Source of the DNA: Tanypteryx hageni
Lineage: Eukaryota > Arthropoda > Insecta > Odonata > Petaluridae
Reading direction: 5' to 3'
Assembly: GCA_028673005.1 (NCBI GenBank)
Contig: CM054118.1
Coordinates: forward strand, 56,303,338-56,367,337
Length of the DNA: 64,000 nucleotides
This document shows positions 34,420 through 44,960 of the stretch, one piece after another. The notes below the pieces were generated by a model. It saw nothing but the letters and a program-made list of their open reading frames with translations. It searched no databases and had not been told where the DNA came from. Every line of letters begins with the position of its first letter. The first letter of the stretch is position 1. Position numbers and translations under genes: made by a program.

Positions 34420-35202
34420 CTAGTAGAAGGTGCTTGCATACTGCCTGCATTTCATCTCACGTTGAAAAAAACATTAATTTTTCAGAGAGATATTTCATCA
34501 TGAGAAATATTTCTTTAATTCTAAAGATTTCTCCTCGGGAACCGGTTTCGTTTTTTCATTATGGAAAAATAATGGAGTTAAACAATCACTAATTTTTACA
34601 ATTTTGGGAATATTATACTTTTCCCACATTGGGTTAATATTGCCACATTTTTCTGCCAAACTTTAAATTTATAACACAATTAGAAGTGAAATAACATTTT
34701 TCTAATTGTTTACATTTAAATAATTTTTAGCGGCCAAAATAACAATTTTATGGATAAAATGAAATATTTAATCGTTTACATAAATTAACTTCTAAATAAT
34801 TTAAAAATTTCAGCTCCCTAACTTGCGGCGTAGTGTCTAAGCATCTACCTATTTGTTTAAAATTTAAGAATTTTTAACTGCCAAACAAAATAAAATATCA
34901 AAATTTCTATAATCCCTATTTCGTTTTTTTATAAATCCTACCTCTAAAAAAAATTTCAGCTTCGTAGCTCATTCAAAAATACATAAACCTTGAAAATTTG
35001 TTTAAACAATTGCAAATTTTTAGCGGCCGCATTGTTGCACTTTTTCAGGATTTTCGTTTTTTCTAGTCGGTTTTGCACAAAATCCTACCTAAGAAAAAAA
35101 TTTCGAGTCTCTAGCTCTTCTGGAAGTGCCTAAACATTAGTATCCTCCTATATGTTATATGTTATCTCCTCCTCCTCCTCTGTAAGAAGCGTCTATATAT
35201 AA

Positions 35203-35205
<3 letters not shown>
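34420..35205 (-). mobile_element. Non-autonomous Helitron, copy B (786 bp)
   Basis: On the minus strand it starts TCATTATATATAGACG (35205 leftwards) preceded by A and ends CTAG at 34420, followed by T. A subterminal hairpin (TGCAGGCAGTATGCAAGCA, one mismatch) precedes the end. Member of the array B-C-D. The 3' side abuts the TA/CA repeat, so the element probably landed in that microsatellite. Confidence 0.88.
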
Positions 35206-35239
<34 letters not shown>

Positions 35240-35240
<1 letters not shown>

Positions 35241-36013
35241 TAGTAATTGGTGCTTGCATACTGCAAGCATTTCATCTCACCTTGAAAAAACATTCATTTT
35301 TCAGACAGACATTTCATCATTACAACTATTCTTTTTATTATAAAGATTTCAACTCCGCAGTGATTTTCGTTTTCCCACATGTAAAAATAATAGTTTAACA
35401 AAATCCCCAATGTTGCAATTTTAAAAATTTTACACTTTCTTCATCATGGGGTAATAACGCTACACATTTTAGCCAAGTTTTAAAGCTGTAGCATTTCTAG
35501 AAGTAATATAATATTTTGTAATTGTTTAAATTTAAATAATTTTTAACGGCCGCCGCAATTCATATATGGTAAAATTGAAATGTTTATTTGTGCAAATTCA
35601 CTACTCTGTAAATAATTTGAAAATTTCAGCTTCCTAGCTCATCCCGTAGTACCTAAACAGTTATCTATTTGTTTAAACTTTAAGAATTTTTAATTGCCAA
35701 ACGAAATAAAATATCAAAATTTGTATAATCCCTATTTAGTTTTTTAAAGAATTCTACTTATAAAAAAATTTCAACTCCGTAGCACATGCGGAAATACATA
35801 AACTTTGAAAATTTGTTTAAACAATTGCACATTTTTAGCGGCCGCATTGTTTCACTTTTTGAAGATTTCCGTTTTTTCTAGTCAGTTTTGCACAAAATCC
35901 TACCTAAGAAAAAAATTTCAAATTTCCAGCACATCTGGAAGTGCCTAAACATTAGTATCCTCCTGTTATATGTTATCTCCTCCTCCTCTGTAAGGAACGT
36001 CTATATAGAATGA
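35240..36013 (-). mobile_element. Non-autonomous Helitron, copy C (774 bp)
   Basis: Minus-strand start TCATTCTATATAGACG at 36013 and end CTAG at 35240 with hairpin TGCTTGCA-GTA-TGCAAGCA. It is separated from copy B by a 34-bp AT run. Its first base directly follows the CTAG of copy D. Confidence 0.9.
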
Positions 36014-36769
36014 CTAGTAGTTGGTGCTTGCATTCTGCAAGCATATCATCTCACCTTGAAAAAGCAATCATTTCTCAGACAGATATTTCATCATTACAAA
36101 TATTTTTTTATTTCTAAAGATTTCACCTCCGCAGCGATTTTCGTTTTTCCCACATGTAAAAATAATAGTTTAAAACAATCCCCAAATGTTGCAATTTTAA
36201 GAATTTTATACTTTCTCCATTATGGGTACTAATGCTAATGCTAAATGGGGTTAAAACAACCCCTAAAATTCACAATTTTAAAATTTTCGATTTTTATAGT
36301 TGTTTATGAGAAAAGTCCTATAATATTGCAAAATTTAAGCTTCCTAAACTTATTAGATTGGTCTACACACTGGATTGCGTTTTCCCATGCTAACTTATGG
36401 GAGATATTCCGGAGTCTCTGGAGTCGAACCCAAGACACTGTAAGCAAAAGTGACAATAATTTCTAATAAATATTGCGGCCATCTAGCAACACTGAAAATT
36501 TCATTCTTCTAGCTTACCGGCAAGTGCCCATAATTAATTTACAAAAATGGCGCAATGCTTTTCTTATGGGAAAAAACGCAACTTTCGGAATTTCTGGAGT
36601 CGAACTCATGTCACTTAGGTAATAAGTCTCATTTTATCTGAAGGTTTCTCTATCATATCCACAAAAACTAAAACTTTCAGCTCTCTAGCCTCTGTAGTTT
36701 GGGCTGGACATTAGTATCCTCCTATATGTTATATCCTCCTCCTCTGTAAGAGTCGTCGATATATAATGA
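36014..36769 (-). mobile_element. Non-autonomous Helitron, copy D (756 bp, divergent core)
   Basis: Starts TCATTATATATCGACG at 36769, preceded by A, and ends CTAG at 36014 with hairpin TTGCAGAATGCAA. Ends match the family, but the middle (about 36240-36660) differs from B and C and has two internal repeats that each include TCTGGAGTCGAAC, a weak B-box-like motif on the minus strand. Confidence 0.85.
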
Positions 36770-37236
36770 TATACACTATAAATGATGTAATTTCTCACTA
36801 TAAATGTACATATTTTAAATGCATAATTAAAAATATAATTACAAACATATTATTTAAATACAGAAAGTATAAATATTTTAATATTAAAGAGTTATTCTAC
36901 GTGATTTTAATGCAGCAAACTCACCAATAACATCATCGAAATTTATAGTTTCTGCTATGCGTAATGTCTGGAACAAGTATAGTAGCGAAATCTCCCCTGT
37001 CCTTGCGCCATGCAACCTCGCACAACTTGCCATCAATAATTTTTGCGCCCCTTCTTTAGTTGCGCCCGGGGCAGGTGCCCTGCTTGCCCCGCCCTAGTTA
37101 CGGCACTGGGAGGTGATGATGAATATTTAAAAGATCATTCCGCGGCACAAAATTTTCCGTCTTGAATCATTATCCAAAGCTTTACAAGCTGGATTTTACA
37201 AACTTTTAAGTAATTAATATAGGCTATGCACTAGAG
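36770..37236. other. Anonymous sequence ending in a hAT-like right terminus
   Basis: Around 37020-37108 the DNA becomes G+C-rich and ends CCCTAGTTACGGCACTG, the complement of a CAGTGCCGTAACTAGGG hAT end. I could not find its left end or a target duplication. Confidence 0.5.
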
Positions 37237-38029
37237 AAGGGGTCTCCAAACTTTTTTTACAAGTGGGCCACTTGGTCAATAAGTATATCAACATTAAAAA
37301 CTCTTTTAAAATATAGGCGCACAACATACAAATGTAGGCAATTTTCGTATTAAAAGGTGGTTTAGTGAACTGGGAAAATTACGATTTTCCAGGAATTTTT
37401 TTCGAAAGGTCACACAGTAGAAGCGTAAACATATCGAAATAACGATTTTTTCGTTTTCGTTACCTTTTTAGTTACGTTACGTTATTCAAAAATAATTTCG
37501 TTTCGTTACGCAGACTGTGATGGATACTGTGAGGTCACGTTTTTATAATTAATATTTGATATTGCCATTTTATCGCGTCAGACTTCTTAGGTGCCTTAAG
37601 TAGAATAACAAATATCACTTACGTTAGACCGACGTTTTTCAACCGTTTTGTTTTGGCGACACACTTTTTAAATGATCCATCTCCCGCGACACACCATGAA
37701 ATAAAAAGTCAATTTCCTTCGTTAAAACAAAAATACTCAAAATTCCTTATTTAATAATAAAACATCATAACTATAGCAGCAAATATAACAAAATGTTTTA
37801 TTGTGCATAAGAAAGACGATAACTCTCCTTAACAAAATTTACTTTATGTTTAATATAGCCGTTATTAACATTTTCGGCGACACACCTCCCAGCTCTTCGC
37901 GACACATCATTGTGTAGCGACACACCGGTTGAAAACCACCGACTTAGGCTCTAAATTTAACAATGCGGCCACCACAACATGGCAGGTGCCCGAAGGCGCG
38001 GCCGTGATGGTTTTTTATGTGAACCACTG
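37237..38029. mobile_element. hAT-type element with nested hAT (793 bp)
   Basis: Begins AAGGGGTCTCCAAACTTTTT and ends GTGAACCACTG, with a perfect 8-bp duplication CACTAGAG at 37229-37236 and 38030-38037. The two ends are only loosely inverted. A second element, 37630-37941, sits inside. No transposase frame. Confidence 0.75.
37630..37941. mobile_element. Nested, decayed hAT-type element (312 bp)
   Basis: Ends CGACGTTTTTCAACCG and CGGTTGAAAACCACCG are inverted copies. GGCGACACAC near the left pairs with GCGACACACC near the right. Flanks CGTTAGAC and ACTTAGGC agree at 5 of 8. Confidence 0.72.
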
Positions 38030-38069
38030 CACTAGAGAACTATCGAGCTCACCTTATGACTGAAAAAAG

Positions 38070-38315
38070 CCCAGAATAATTAGTACTCAAATATAAAAAA
38101 ATTGAAAAATTAAGTTTGCATTTGTTTTAGGTATCTCCAGTTTCCATGACAAGATTATGTGCGTGTGATACACCGAAAGTAGAACCACCGCTGAAGACGG
38201 CTGCATTGTAGCTGAAATGATAATCAGTTATTTTTAATAACTTTGTTGTGAATGATGGGGATACCTAAGAAAAGTACTTAATTTTTCAATTTTTGATACT
38301 AAGGTACTTATTCCG
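38070..38315 (+). repeat. Long imperfect hairpin with hammerhead-like core
   Basis: 38097-38115 and 38276-38294 are a perfect 19-bp inverted repeat (AAAAATTGAAAAATTAAGT). Pairing extends outward imperfectly and resumes inward (TTAGGTATCTCC with GGGGATACCTAAG). At the apex, 38191-38218 reads CTGAAGA, a short stem-loop GGCT...AGCT, then GAAA, the order of conserved bases in a hammerhead ribozyme. A related core lies at about 55500-55535. Catalysis is not demonstrated. Confidence 0.55.
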
Positions 38316-38352
38316 GAATTAATATATTACAGTATGCATAATTGTTTCACCG

Positions 38353-38540
38353 GTTTATATGTTATCTACATCTATGTGATACCCCGCAATTCACCACCTT
38401 GGTGTGTAGCACGTGGTGAGAAGCACCAAACAATTCTCGTCCGTAGGTTTGACTCGACTATTATAATCCCTGGTGGTCTTAGGAAAATTCGGCCTCGCTA
38501 TCGCTCTATCCTTCAATGTTACGCTATGGCGAAGAGAGAC
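38353..38540 (-). mobile_element. Diverged LINE 3' tail
   Basis: The minus strand carries the family's terminal blocks: CATCTATGTGATACC on the plus strand is the complement of the GTAGATG end, with GCAATTCACCACCTTGGTG forming the paired 3' structure. Upstream coding blocks (RIERYRGRIF-like) are barely recognisable. Confidence 0.7.
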
Positions 38541-38561
38541 TTTTTTGGCGTTTTTTCTAGT

Positions 38562-40457
38562 TAGTATCATCATCATCATAGGTAGTCTGTCCGTAGACAG
38601 GTCCGTGATTATTCATGGTTAAACCTGGTTCTCCATATACTCCTATTTTCCGCTGTCCTCTTCATATCTTGATAACTCTCTTTCCCTTTCAAATCGTCTA
38701 TCAGCTGAAACCTTTTCCTACCTCTTTCCCTTTTCCCATCTAGTTTTCCTTCTAACACGTCTTTAATCATACTCTCTCTCTTCTCAGGTAATGTCCAACC
38801 TAGTTTGCCTTCCTCTTTCTAATAGCATAATCATTCGCTTCTCTCCTATTCTTCGTAGCACTTCATCGTTTTTCATCCTATCTGTCCATTTTATCTTCAG
38901 CATTCTCCTCCAAGTCCACATTTCAAAGCTTTCCAAGTATTTGATGTCATTTTTCCTTAGCGTCCATGTTTCTGCCCCATACAATGCTATACTCCATACG
39001 TAGCATTTTATCAACTTCTTGCGGATATCTTCCCTTATATTCCCTGTAAGTAGTTGTTTCTTTCTCATGAAAGCCGCTTTTGCTTTTCCTATTCTAGTTT
39101 TGATCTCATCCGTACATTTTGCCTCTCGTGTTATGATACTTCCAAGGTATTTATATTCTGAAACTTGTTCTAATGGCTTTCCCCCAATAGTTATGTTCAG
39201 ATTCTCTTCTTTACCCGATATTCGAATGACCTTGGATTTTTCTGTATTTATTTCCATACCGTATTTTCTACCTGTTATCACTAGTCTAATTATCATTTTT
39301 TGTAGCTCCTCTTCCTTTCTTGCTAGAAGTACTTGATCATCTGCGTATTTTACTGTTCTTAAAATCCTTCCTCCAATTTTGAAATCCCCTGTGCCTTCTA
39401 AAGCTTCTTGCATTAGACTTTCTCCATATATATTGAATAGGGTTGGCGATAGGCAGCAGCCTTGTCTTACTCCTCTACCGATATTTATTCCGCAGGTGTC
39501 CACATTCTCAAACCTGACCTTTACAACTTGATTCTCATATAGATTCCTAATCAGTCTCCTGTCTTTCCAGTCTACACCTATATCCTTTAATATCTTCATC
39601 AACTTCACCCAATTTACTCTATCAAAGGCCTTCTGCCAGTCTACGAAACATGCGCAGATATCTTGACTGTACTCTATTGCTCTTTCTGATATGATTCTAA
39701 CTACTCCTATAGCATCTCTAGTTCCTCGTCCTTTTCTGAAACCGAATTGATCTTCCCCTATTATTTCTTCTGCCTTTTTCTCCAGCCTTTTATTAAGAAT
39801 CCTCGTGATGATCTTCGATGTGTGTGACAGAAGGCTTATCGTTCTGTAATCTTTACACTGCATTGCCTTTGGCTTCTTCTTTAGAGGGATCATTGTTACT
39901 TCTAGGAAATCCTGAGGCCACTCTCCCGTGTCGTATATCTTATTAATTAATTTCGTGATCGCTTTTAGTCCTTCTGATCCTATGACTTTAAGTATCTCAG
40001 CCGGTATTCCATCGCTGCCCGTGGCTTTCCCCTTCTTTAGTTCCACTATCGCCTTTTCTACTTCGCTCTCCATAATACTTGGTCCTAAGTTGTCTTCTTC
40101 AATGTTTTCCTCATTTTCCAGTTCTATTTTTGCCGCTCCTGCCTGTTTGCTGTATAATTCCTTAATGTATTCTTCCCATACCTGTGCTACATCCTTTGTT
40201 TCTGAGACTATCTTCCCATCTGTATTCATAATTCCTTTACCACAAATTCCATTAGACTTCTTATCTTCTAATTCCAGTGCCCTAGCGTACATCATATCGT
40301 ACCGTCCTAACTTCTCCATTTGTTCTATTTCATCACATTTTCCTTTTATCCAATTTTCTCTAGCTTTATCTGTTACCCTTCTCAACTCATTGTTTATACG
40401 CCTATAGTTAGTATAAAACAGTGTTATTCCCTGGTGCTTTTCGAAAGAGTATGCCAA
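38562..40457 (-). pseudogene. RTE-type non-LTR reverse transcriptase, 5'-truncated
   Basis: A 557-residue open frame (38784-40457) contains reverse-transcriptase motifs in order: SDGIPAE (148-154), FVDWQKAFDRV with catalytic Asp 273, RQGCCLSP (331-338), YADD (371-374) and LGSII (438-442). It ends in a C-terminal block with ALYGAETW and WTWRRM. The N-terminal endonuclease expected of this clade (whole protein near 1000 residues) is missing, and the Met at 40457 is not a true start. Around 38790-38830 a frameshift moves the last ~65 codons (RGRKRFQLIDDLK to FNHE, stop at 38609) to another frame. The 3' tail is TGATGATGATGATAC. Its tail family also appears at 11244-11600. Confidence 0.88.
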
Positions 40458-40467
40458 TGCCTTTAGT

Positions 40468-40853
40468 GCATGCGCAGCGTAGGGAAGCTAGATTTGTAAA
40501 GAGAAATTACGATAGTAAACAAAGCGTAACATCATTAATAGAAAATCTGAAATGGACATCGTTAGAGGAACGTAGGCTGCAGGCTAGATTTAAACAAAAT
40601 TTATGTCGGAAGGACTAGCGAATGAAGTAGTAGGACTTATCAGAAGCCCGACGTATCTCGGAAGGCAGGACAGTGAGGATAAGATTCGCGAGATCGACTG
40701 TAGTACGGAGCGATATAGAGGGTCGTTTTTCCCTAGGACGATAAGAGACCTTAATAGGAAAAGATAACGTAGGAAAACCATGGACCCTTGGTGCACTGCA
40801 CCCCCTGCCATCCACCAAAAAGGTGACTTGCAGGGTATAATGTAGATGTAGAT
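40468..40853 (+). pseudogene. 5'-truncated CR1/Jockey-type LINE, C-terminal tail
   Basis: Blocks QRREARFVKRNYDSKQSVTS, LKWTSLEERRLQARFK, then a small deletion and frameshift, LANEVVGLIRSPTYLGRQD, REIDCSTERYRGS and FFPRTIRDLNRKR with a TAA stop. The 3' end has CACCCCCTGCCATCCACC and GGTGACTTGCAGGGTATAAT, ending GTAGATGTAGATG. It abuts the opposite-strand RTE copy. Confidence 0.88.
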
Positions 40854-43800
40854 GAATTCATGCATGCGTGGGGATAAATTGATACTCAAGGATAGTGCAA
40901 TGGGTTTAGTACCCCATCCACTTAAAAATTCGCTGTAATTACAAGACGATGAGATGATAATACAGCATAAAAGACGTAAATAATGATCTCGCATCCGCTA
41001 GCAGAATGGGAAAATGAATACGAGCTGCCGTTTACAACAATTTGCGCGAAAGACACAAAAATAAGATTATGCGCGAAAACGTTCCTTTGATATTAATGGA
41101 TTTGTCCTTTCGCGTGAAAAAAGAGATTCCCGGCGAAGTGTTTTGCTGAAAAGAGAAAGCAATAATGTCAAGGTTGAGCAAATTATATATCTCGAAATAC
41201 TTTTAAGCCGGTAGGAAAGGGGAAGTCCCGGGTCAGCCGTGTGTGCGTAAAAGATGTCTTTTTATTTTATTTTTATTTTCTCTGGTCTGGAGGAATTTAA
41301 GGAATGTCGGAGTCCCAAGAGAAGGGGGTTCTCCGAACTGAACACGGTGCTGCCAAGGAGGGATGGGCCAAGTGGTCTAAAAAAAAATAAAAATCCTCTT
41401 CTTCCCATTTATAAATGATTCAGAACGATTCCTTTCTTTGAATGCGTAATCTCACCTTTACGGAAATGGCGGAAATTGAGTTTCGTAATGCTGCAAGAAT
41501 AAGTTTTTAGACAAGAATAAACCTGCGTGGGAGCCTTGTAAACACAATATTTTCAACTCCTTACTTAGTTAGTGAGATGCTTGTTTTCGTGTTAGTAAAA
41601 TATAAGTTGCTCCGAAACTCGTATCTCGTAATTGAAGTTGAATAACTTATTGAGAAATCTGCTAATTTAAAAACGAAACATCTTATGAAACATGATGATT
41701 TGAATTCAATTCAATTCATAAACTTTATGCTTTCTATCATAAGCTAAACTCAGTTTCAAAGTATATTTTACTATTAAATTAGTGATTTCTCAAAGAATCA
41801 ACGAGTTGTTCAGCTACATTTATAACGTGTTCATTTTGAGAGTGCCTCATTATCCAAAAAATTCCGTACAGTCTAGGACTGCTTCCTTCAACTTCGGAAA
41901 ATGTTATAGGTGGAATTGTAACAGAGTAAAATCCTTAAACTTAGCAATGACAGAATAATTTCGTCATTTTGGAACCAATATGGACTAATATAAATTTAGA
42001 TAAAAACAGCAATTCTTCTCAATAAACCTCATTTAAGTGAAATTATCCACGAAGAAATTGCATTGCCTTATCAACATCACTTGTTAATATGCATTACCCC
42101 TATTTAAGAGAAGGACAAATCACATCTAGTGGCTGTGAAACTTCAATTTAATTCTATTAAAGTTTGCTGCATGGGACGCGAACCATAAAAAATAATTTTG
42201 GCACTTACGGCGAATAAATTGATTCGGATCTTGGATCCAGTGCGAGTTAGCGCCCTTGACCCTCCTAAAGTCGACTCGACTCCAAAATATCCCATGAAGT
42301 GAGTGTAACAAAAAAGAACATGTATTTGGAACTCTTTTCTGCAAAAAAGTAGATTTCCACATGGAAAGAGAAATAACTCAAAAAACTTATTATTAACTCA
42401 TGACTCGAGGGGCATTGGAACATCAACACACTTTGTGCGTCCAGTCCTCACGATAAACAAAACAGGGGCAATGACGGAAGACATTAATAGACGTCCGAAA
42501 CTTCTAGCAAAGAATTTTATTTACACGAGACTCTCTTTCAGCTTTACTTCCCCCGCTCGTTCGTGGGACGCTTGAGAGTTTTTGAAATCTTTTCTGAAAC
42601 TTGTCGTTCGGAATGTAATTTAAAACTAGGACAAAGTGGACTTTATGCGCAATTATATCATTTTGATTATAATCCACTACTTTCCCCCGAAAAAAGGAAA
42701 AAGTTACATTACTAAAACCGAGGAAGTTCTATGAGGAAAAATACTATGAAACTTGAAATTTTCAGGGATGGAGCAACTAAGTGATACATAGAGAGCCATC
42801 TTGTGGCGCCACTTCAAAGTTATCTGTATTTTTAAAATTGGGATTTTTCTTGCAAACGAAATATAATTATATTTTTCTGACAATTATATACATATTTTGT
42901 AATATTTAATTTTCGTATATTTTTATGTGTTTATGGATCACATGTATATATTTTTAGATGATAACAATTTTAGAAGATCCATGATGAATATTATTATTAC
43001 TCATAATCAATTTGTACTTATCTAAACACATCGTAAATGCGTTTGAAAACGAAAGCTTTTAAAAGATATCTAGAAGGGGTTATCCTGAATTTTCAAGGGG
43101 TACGCAAAAATATGAAAGATTATCGCAATTTTTCTTCTTCAGCTTTCTTGCACAGCTTCAGACGATTATGAAATTACGCTCTAGACAAGATTTCTGCGCG
43201 AGATTTAGTTTACATCGGAAAAATCAACAGCAACGACTTAATTATTACGGTCATTATAGCGCGTTACTTGCTGGTTTTATGGAGCCCTGGCGAGCAGTGA
43301 TGAATTATTTTCGCTGCGTCGCATTCTTTTTTGAGAGAATGATACTTATTAAAGGGTGATTCATAAAGACAAATGGGATTTACGATAAATACTCTTTATT
43401 TTAATGCATATATTAGAGACAGGCGTGTAAATTTACACTACAACCAGCGCGCGAACTTTTTTTTGCAAAGGATTGGCATATGACAATTCATCGTAAAGAA
43501 AGATTTCATCACTTGTTGCAACACAAAAATCACGGTGACTTGCAAAATCTCGCGTTAACTGCACGTCTAATAAGGTCTGTCGGAGCTGTTTAAATATTTA
43601 TGCACATCCTTATTTGGATAGAGAGGATGTAATCTAGGCAAAATACCAAAAGGCTTTCTCCTAACATAATTCATCCGACAAACATTTCTTGATTTATGGA
43701 GATCCTTTAGAATATTTAAAATAAATAAAATAACGTTCGATGATGTAGGGGGGGGGGGGATCCTCAAGGATAATGCCATTGACAGGCATATTTCAATTCT

Positions 43801-44047
43801 TCTCTCCCGGCTAAACATGATCAAAGAATTTTATTTCGGGATTTGGACCCTAACCTAATAATATGGATGTCGACAGTTACCAGCAGAGCCAACAATCACT
43901 ATCTTACGGAAGTTCACCCACCTGTCCACTTGGCTCATCTCCCCCCACTTTTACCGATTTTTTGCCTATGCTGATGTTTTAGCTCGGTTTTCTCCAAACT
44001 ACGACTTGCGATATACGGCCCACCATGCCTCATCGTTTTTTTAATAC
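40854..44047. other. Anonymous A+T-rich sequence (3.2 kb)
   Basis: Only short frames (60-85 codons) without recognised products. A G11 run lies at about 43749. I found no tRNA, inverted terminal repeat or copy of the window's repeat families. Confidence 0.45.
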
Positions 44048-44105
44048 ATGTATTGCACCCTTTGCATCCACCAAAAAGGTGACTTGCAGGATATCATGTA
44101 GATGC
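44048..44105 (+). mobile_element. LINE 3' tail (solo, ~60 bp)
   Basis: TGCACCCTTTGCATCCACCA, AAAAGGTGACTTGCAGGATA and TCATGTAGATG match the terminal segment of the CR1/Jockey-type family. Confidence 0.8.
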
Positions 44106-44214
44106 ATATATGTATATTAGCCAGCAGGAGATGCCATTAGAAATAACTTATGAAATATAAACGATATTTTTCCGCTTTATGGATGCAATATCGTTATAAT
44201 GTATGCGTATGGCA

Positions 44215-44822
44215 CATTACACAATCAAAAAATCTTATGTGGTCACCACATGACTTTCTTCATACCTGTAATATTTATAAAAAATCTAAATAATAAATAT
44301 TTTAAAGGAACTGCAAGAAAAATTCAAAGGCCTTACAAAAGACAGACATTAACTTATATGTTCTTCTGATATTGGATATAGCCACGAAGCTCCAACAATT
44401 AAGAATAATAAAAAGGAGCGATTTTATGACGTAACTAAGCGTAAAATGTTTACAAAAGTTGACTCCAGGTGGTGTGGTGGCAGCTCAAAAAATATTTTTA
44501 AATATCGCTTAAACAATGCATTATATGGGCAAATGTTTCGAACAAATGTTGTAGAAAATTGGATTTTATACAACGTTTATTCCAGTAATGTTTTATATTG
44601 ATCAAGTATTAAAGCAAATATAAAAAAAATGAATTAGTGATAAGAGTAAACGCTCCCTTCCGATTTTTACCAAAAACTAATGAACTCCTGTCGCTTTAAT
44701 AAAAATGCCAAATATAAAATTTCGTGTTGATCTGATTAATAGATTTTGAGTTCAAGTGCCCACAAAATTCCTATCACTCGGACACGTAGACACCATCGAG
44801 AAAATGGTCAAAACGTGTTCAG
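44215..44822 (+). repeat. Interspersed repeat family R1, copy 3 (3' truncated)
   Basis: Collinear with copies at 18415 and 32625 up to AAAATGGTCAAAACGTGTTC, then homology stops. The final ~75 bp of the family is missing. Confidence 0.83.
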
Positions 44823-44895
44823 GGGAAATTGTGGCGAAGGCTTTGGCGGTGTTTGGTTACTGGATACATGGCTTTCGGTGATGACAAAAGTTTCG

Positions 44896-44960
44896 TTTCC
44901 ATTTCAAAAAACATCTTCAGGTCGAAGTCTTCGACTTGAAGATGTTTCCTGGAATGGAAA
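44896..44960. repeat. Imperfect 30-bp hairpin
   Basis: 44896-44925 pairs with 44931-44960 with four mismatches around a 5-nt loop. Size and mismatch pattern resemble a microRNA precursor, but it could also be a small fold-back element. Confidence 0.7.

Noticed and set aside
36415..36620. Two GAGTCGAAC motifs as tRNA genes
   Set aside because: Only a weak B-box-like piece is present, with no acceptor, D or anticodon arms. They are part of Helitron copy D.
39928..40407. 159-codon plus-strand frame
   Set aside because: Antisense shadow of the RTE reverse-transcriptase frame.
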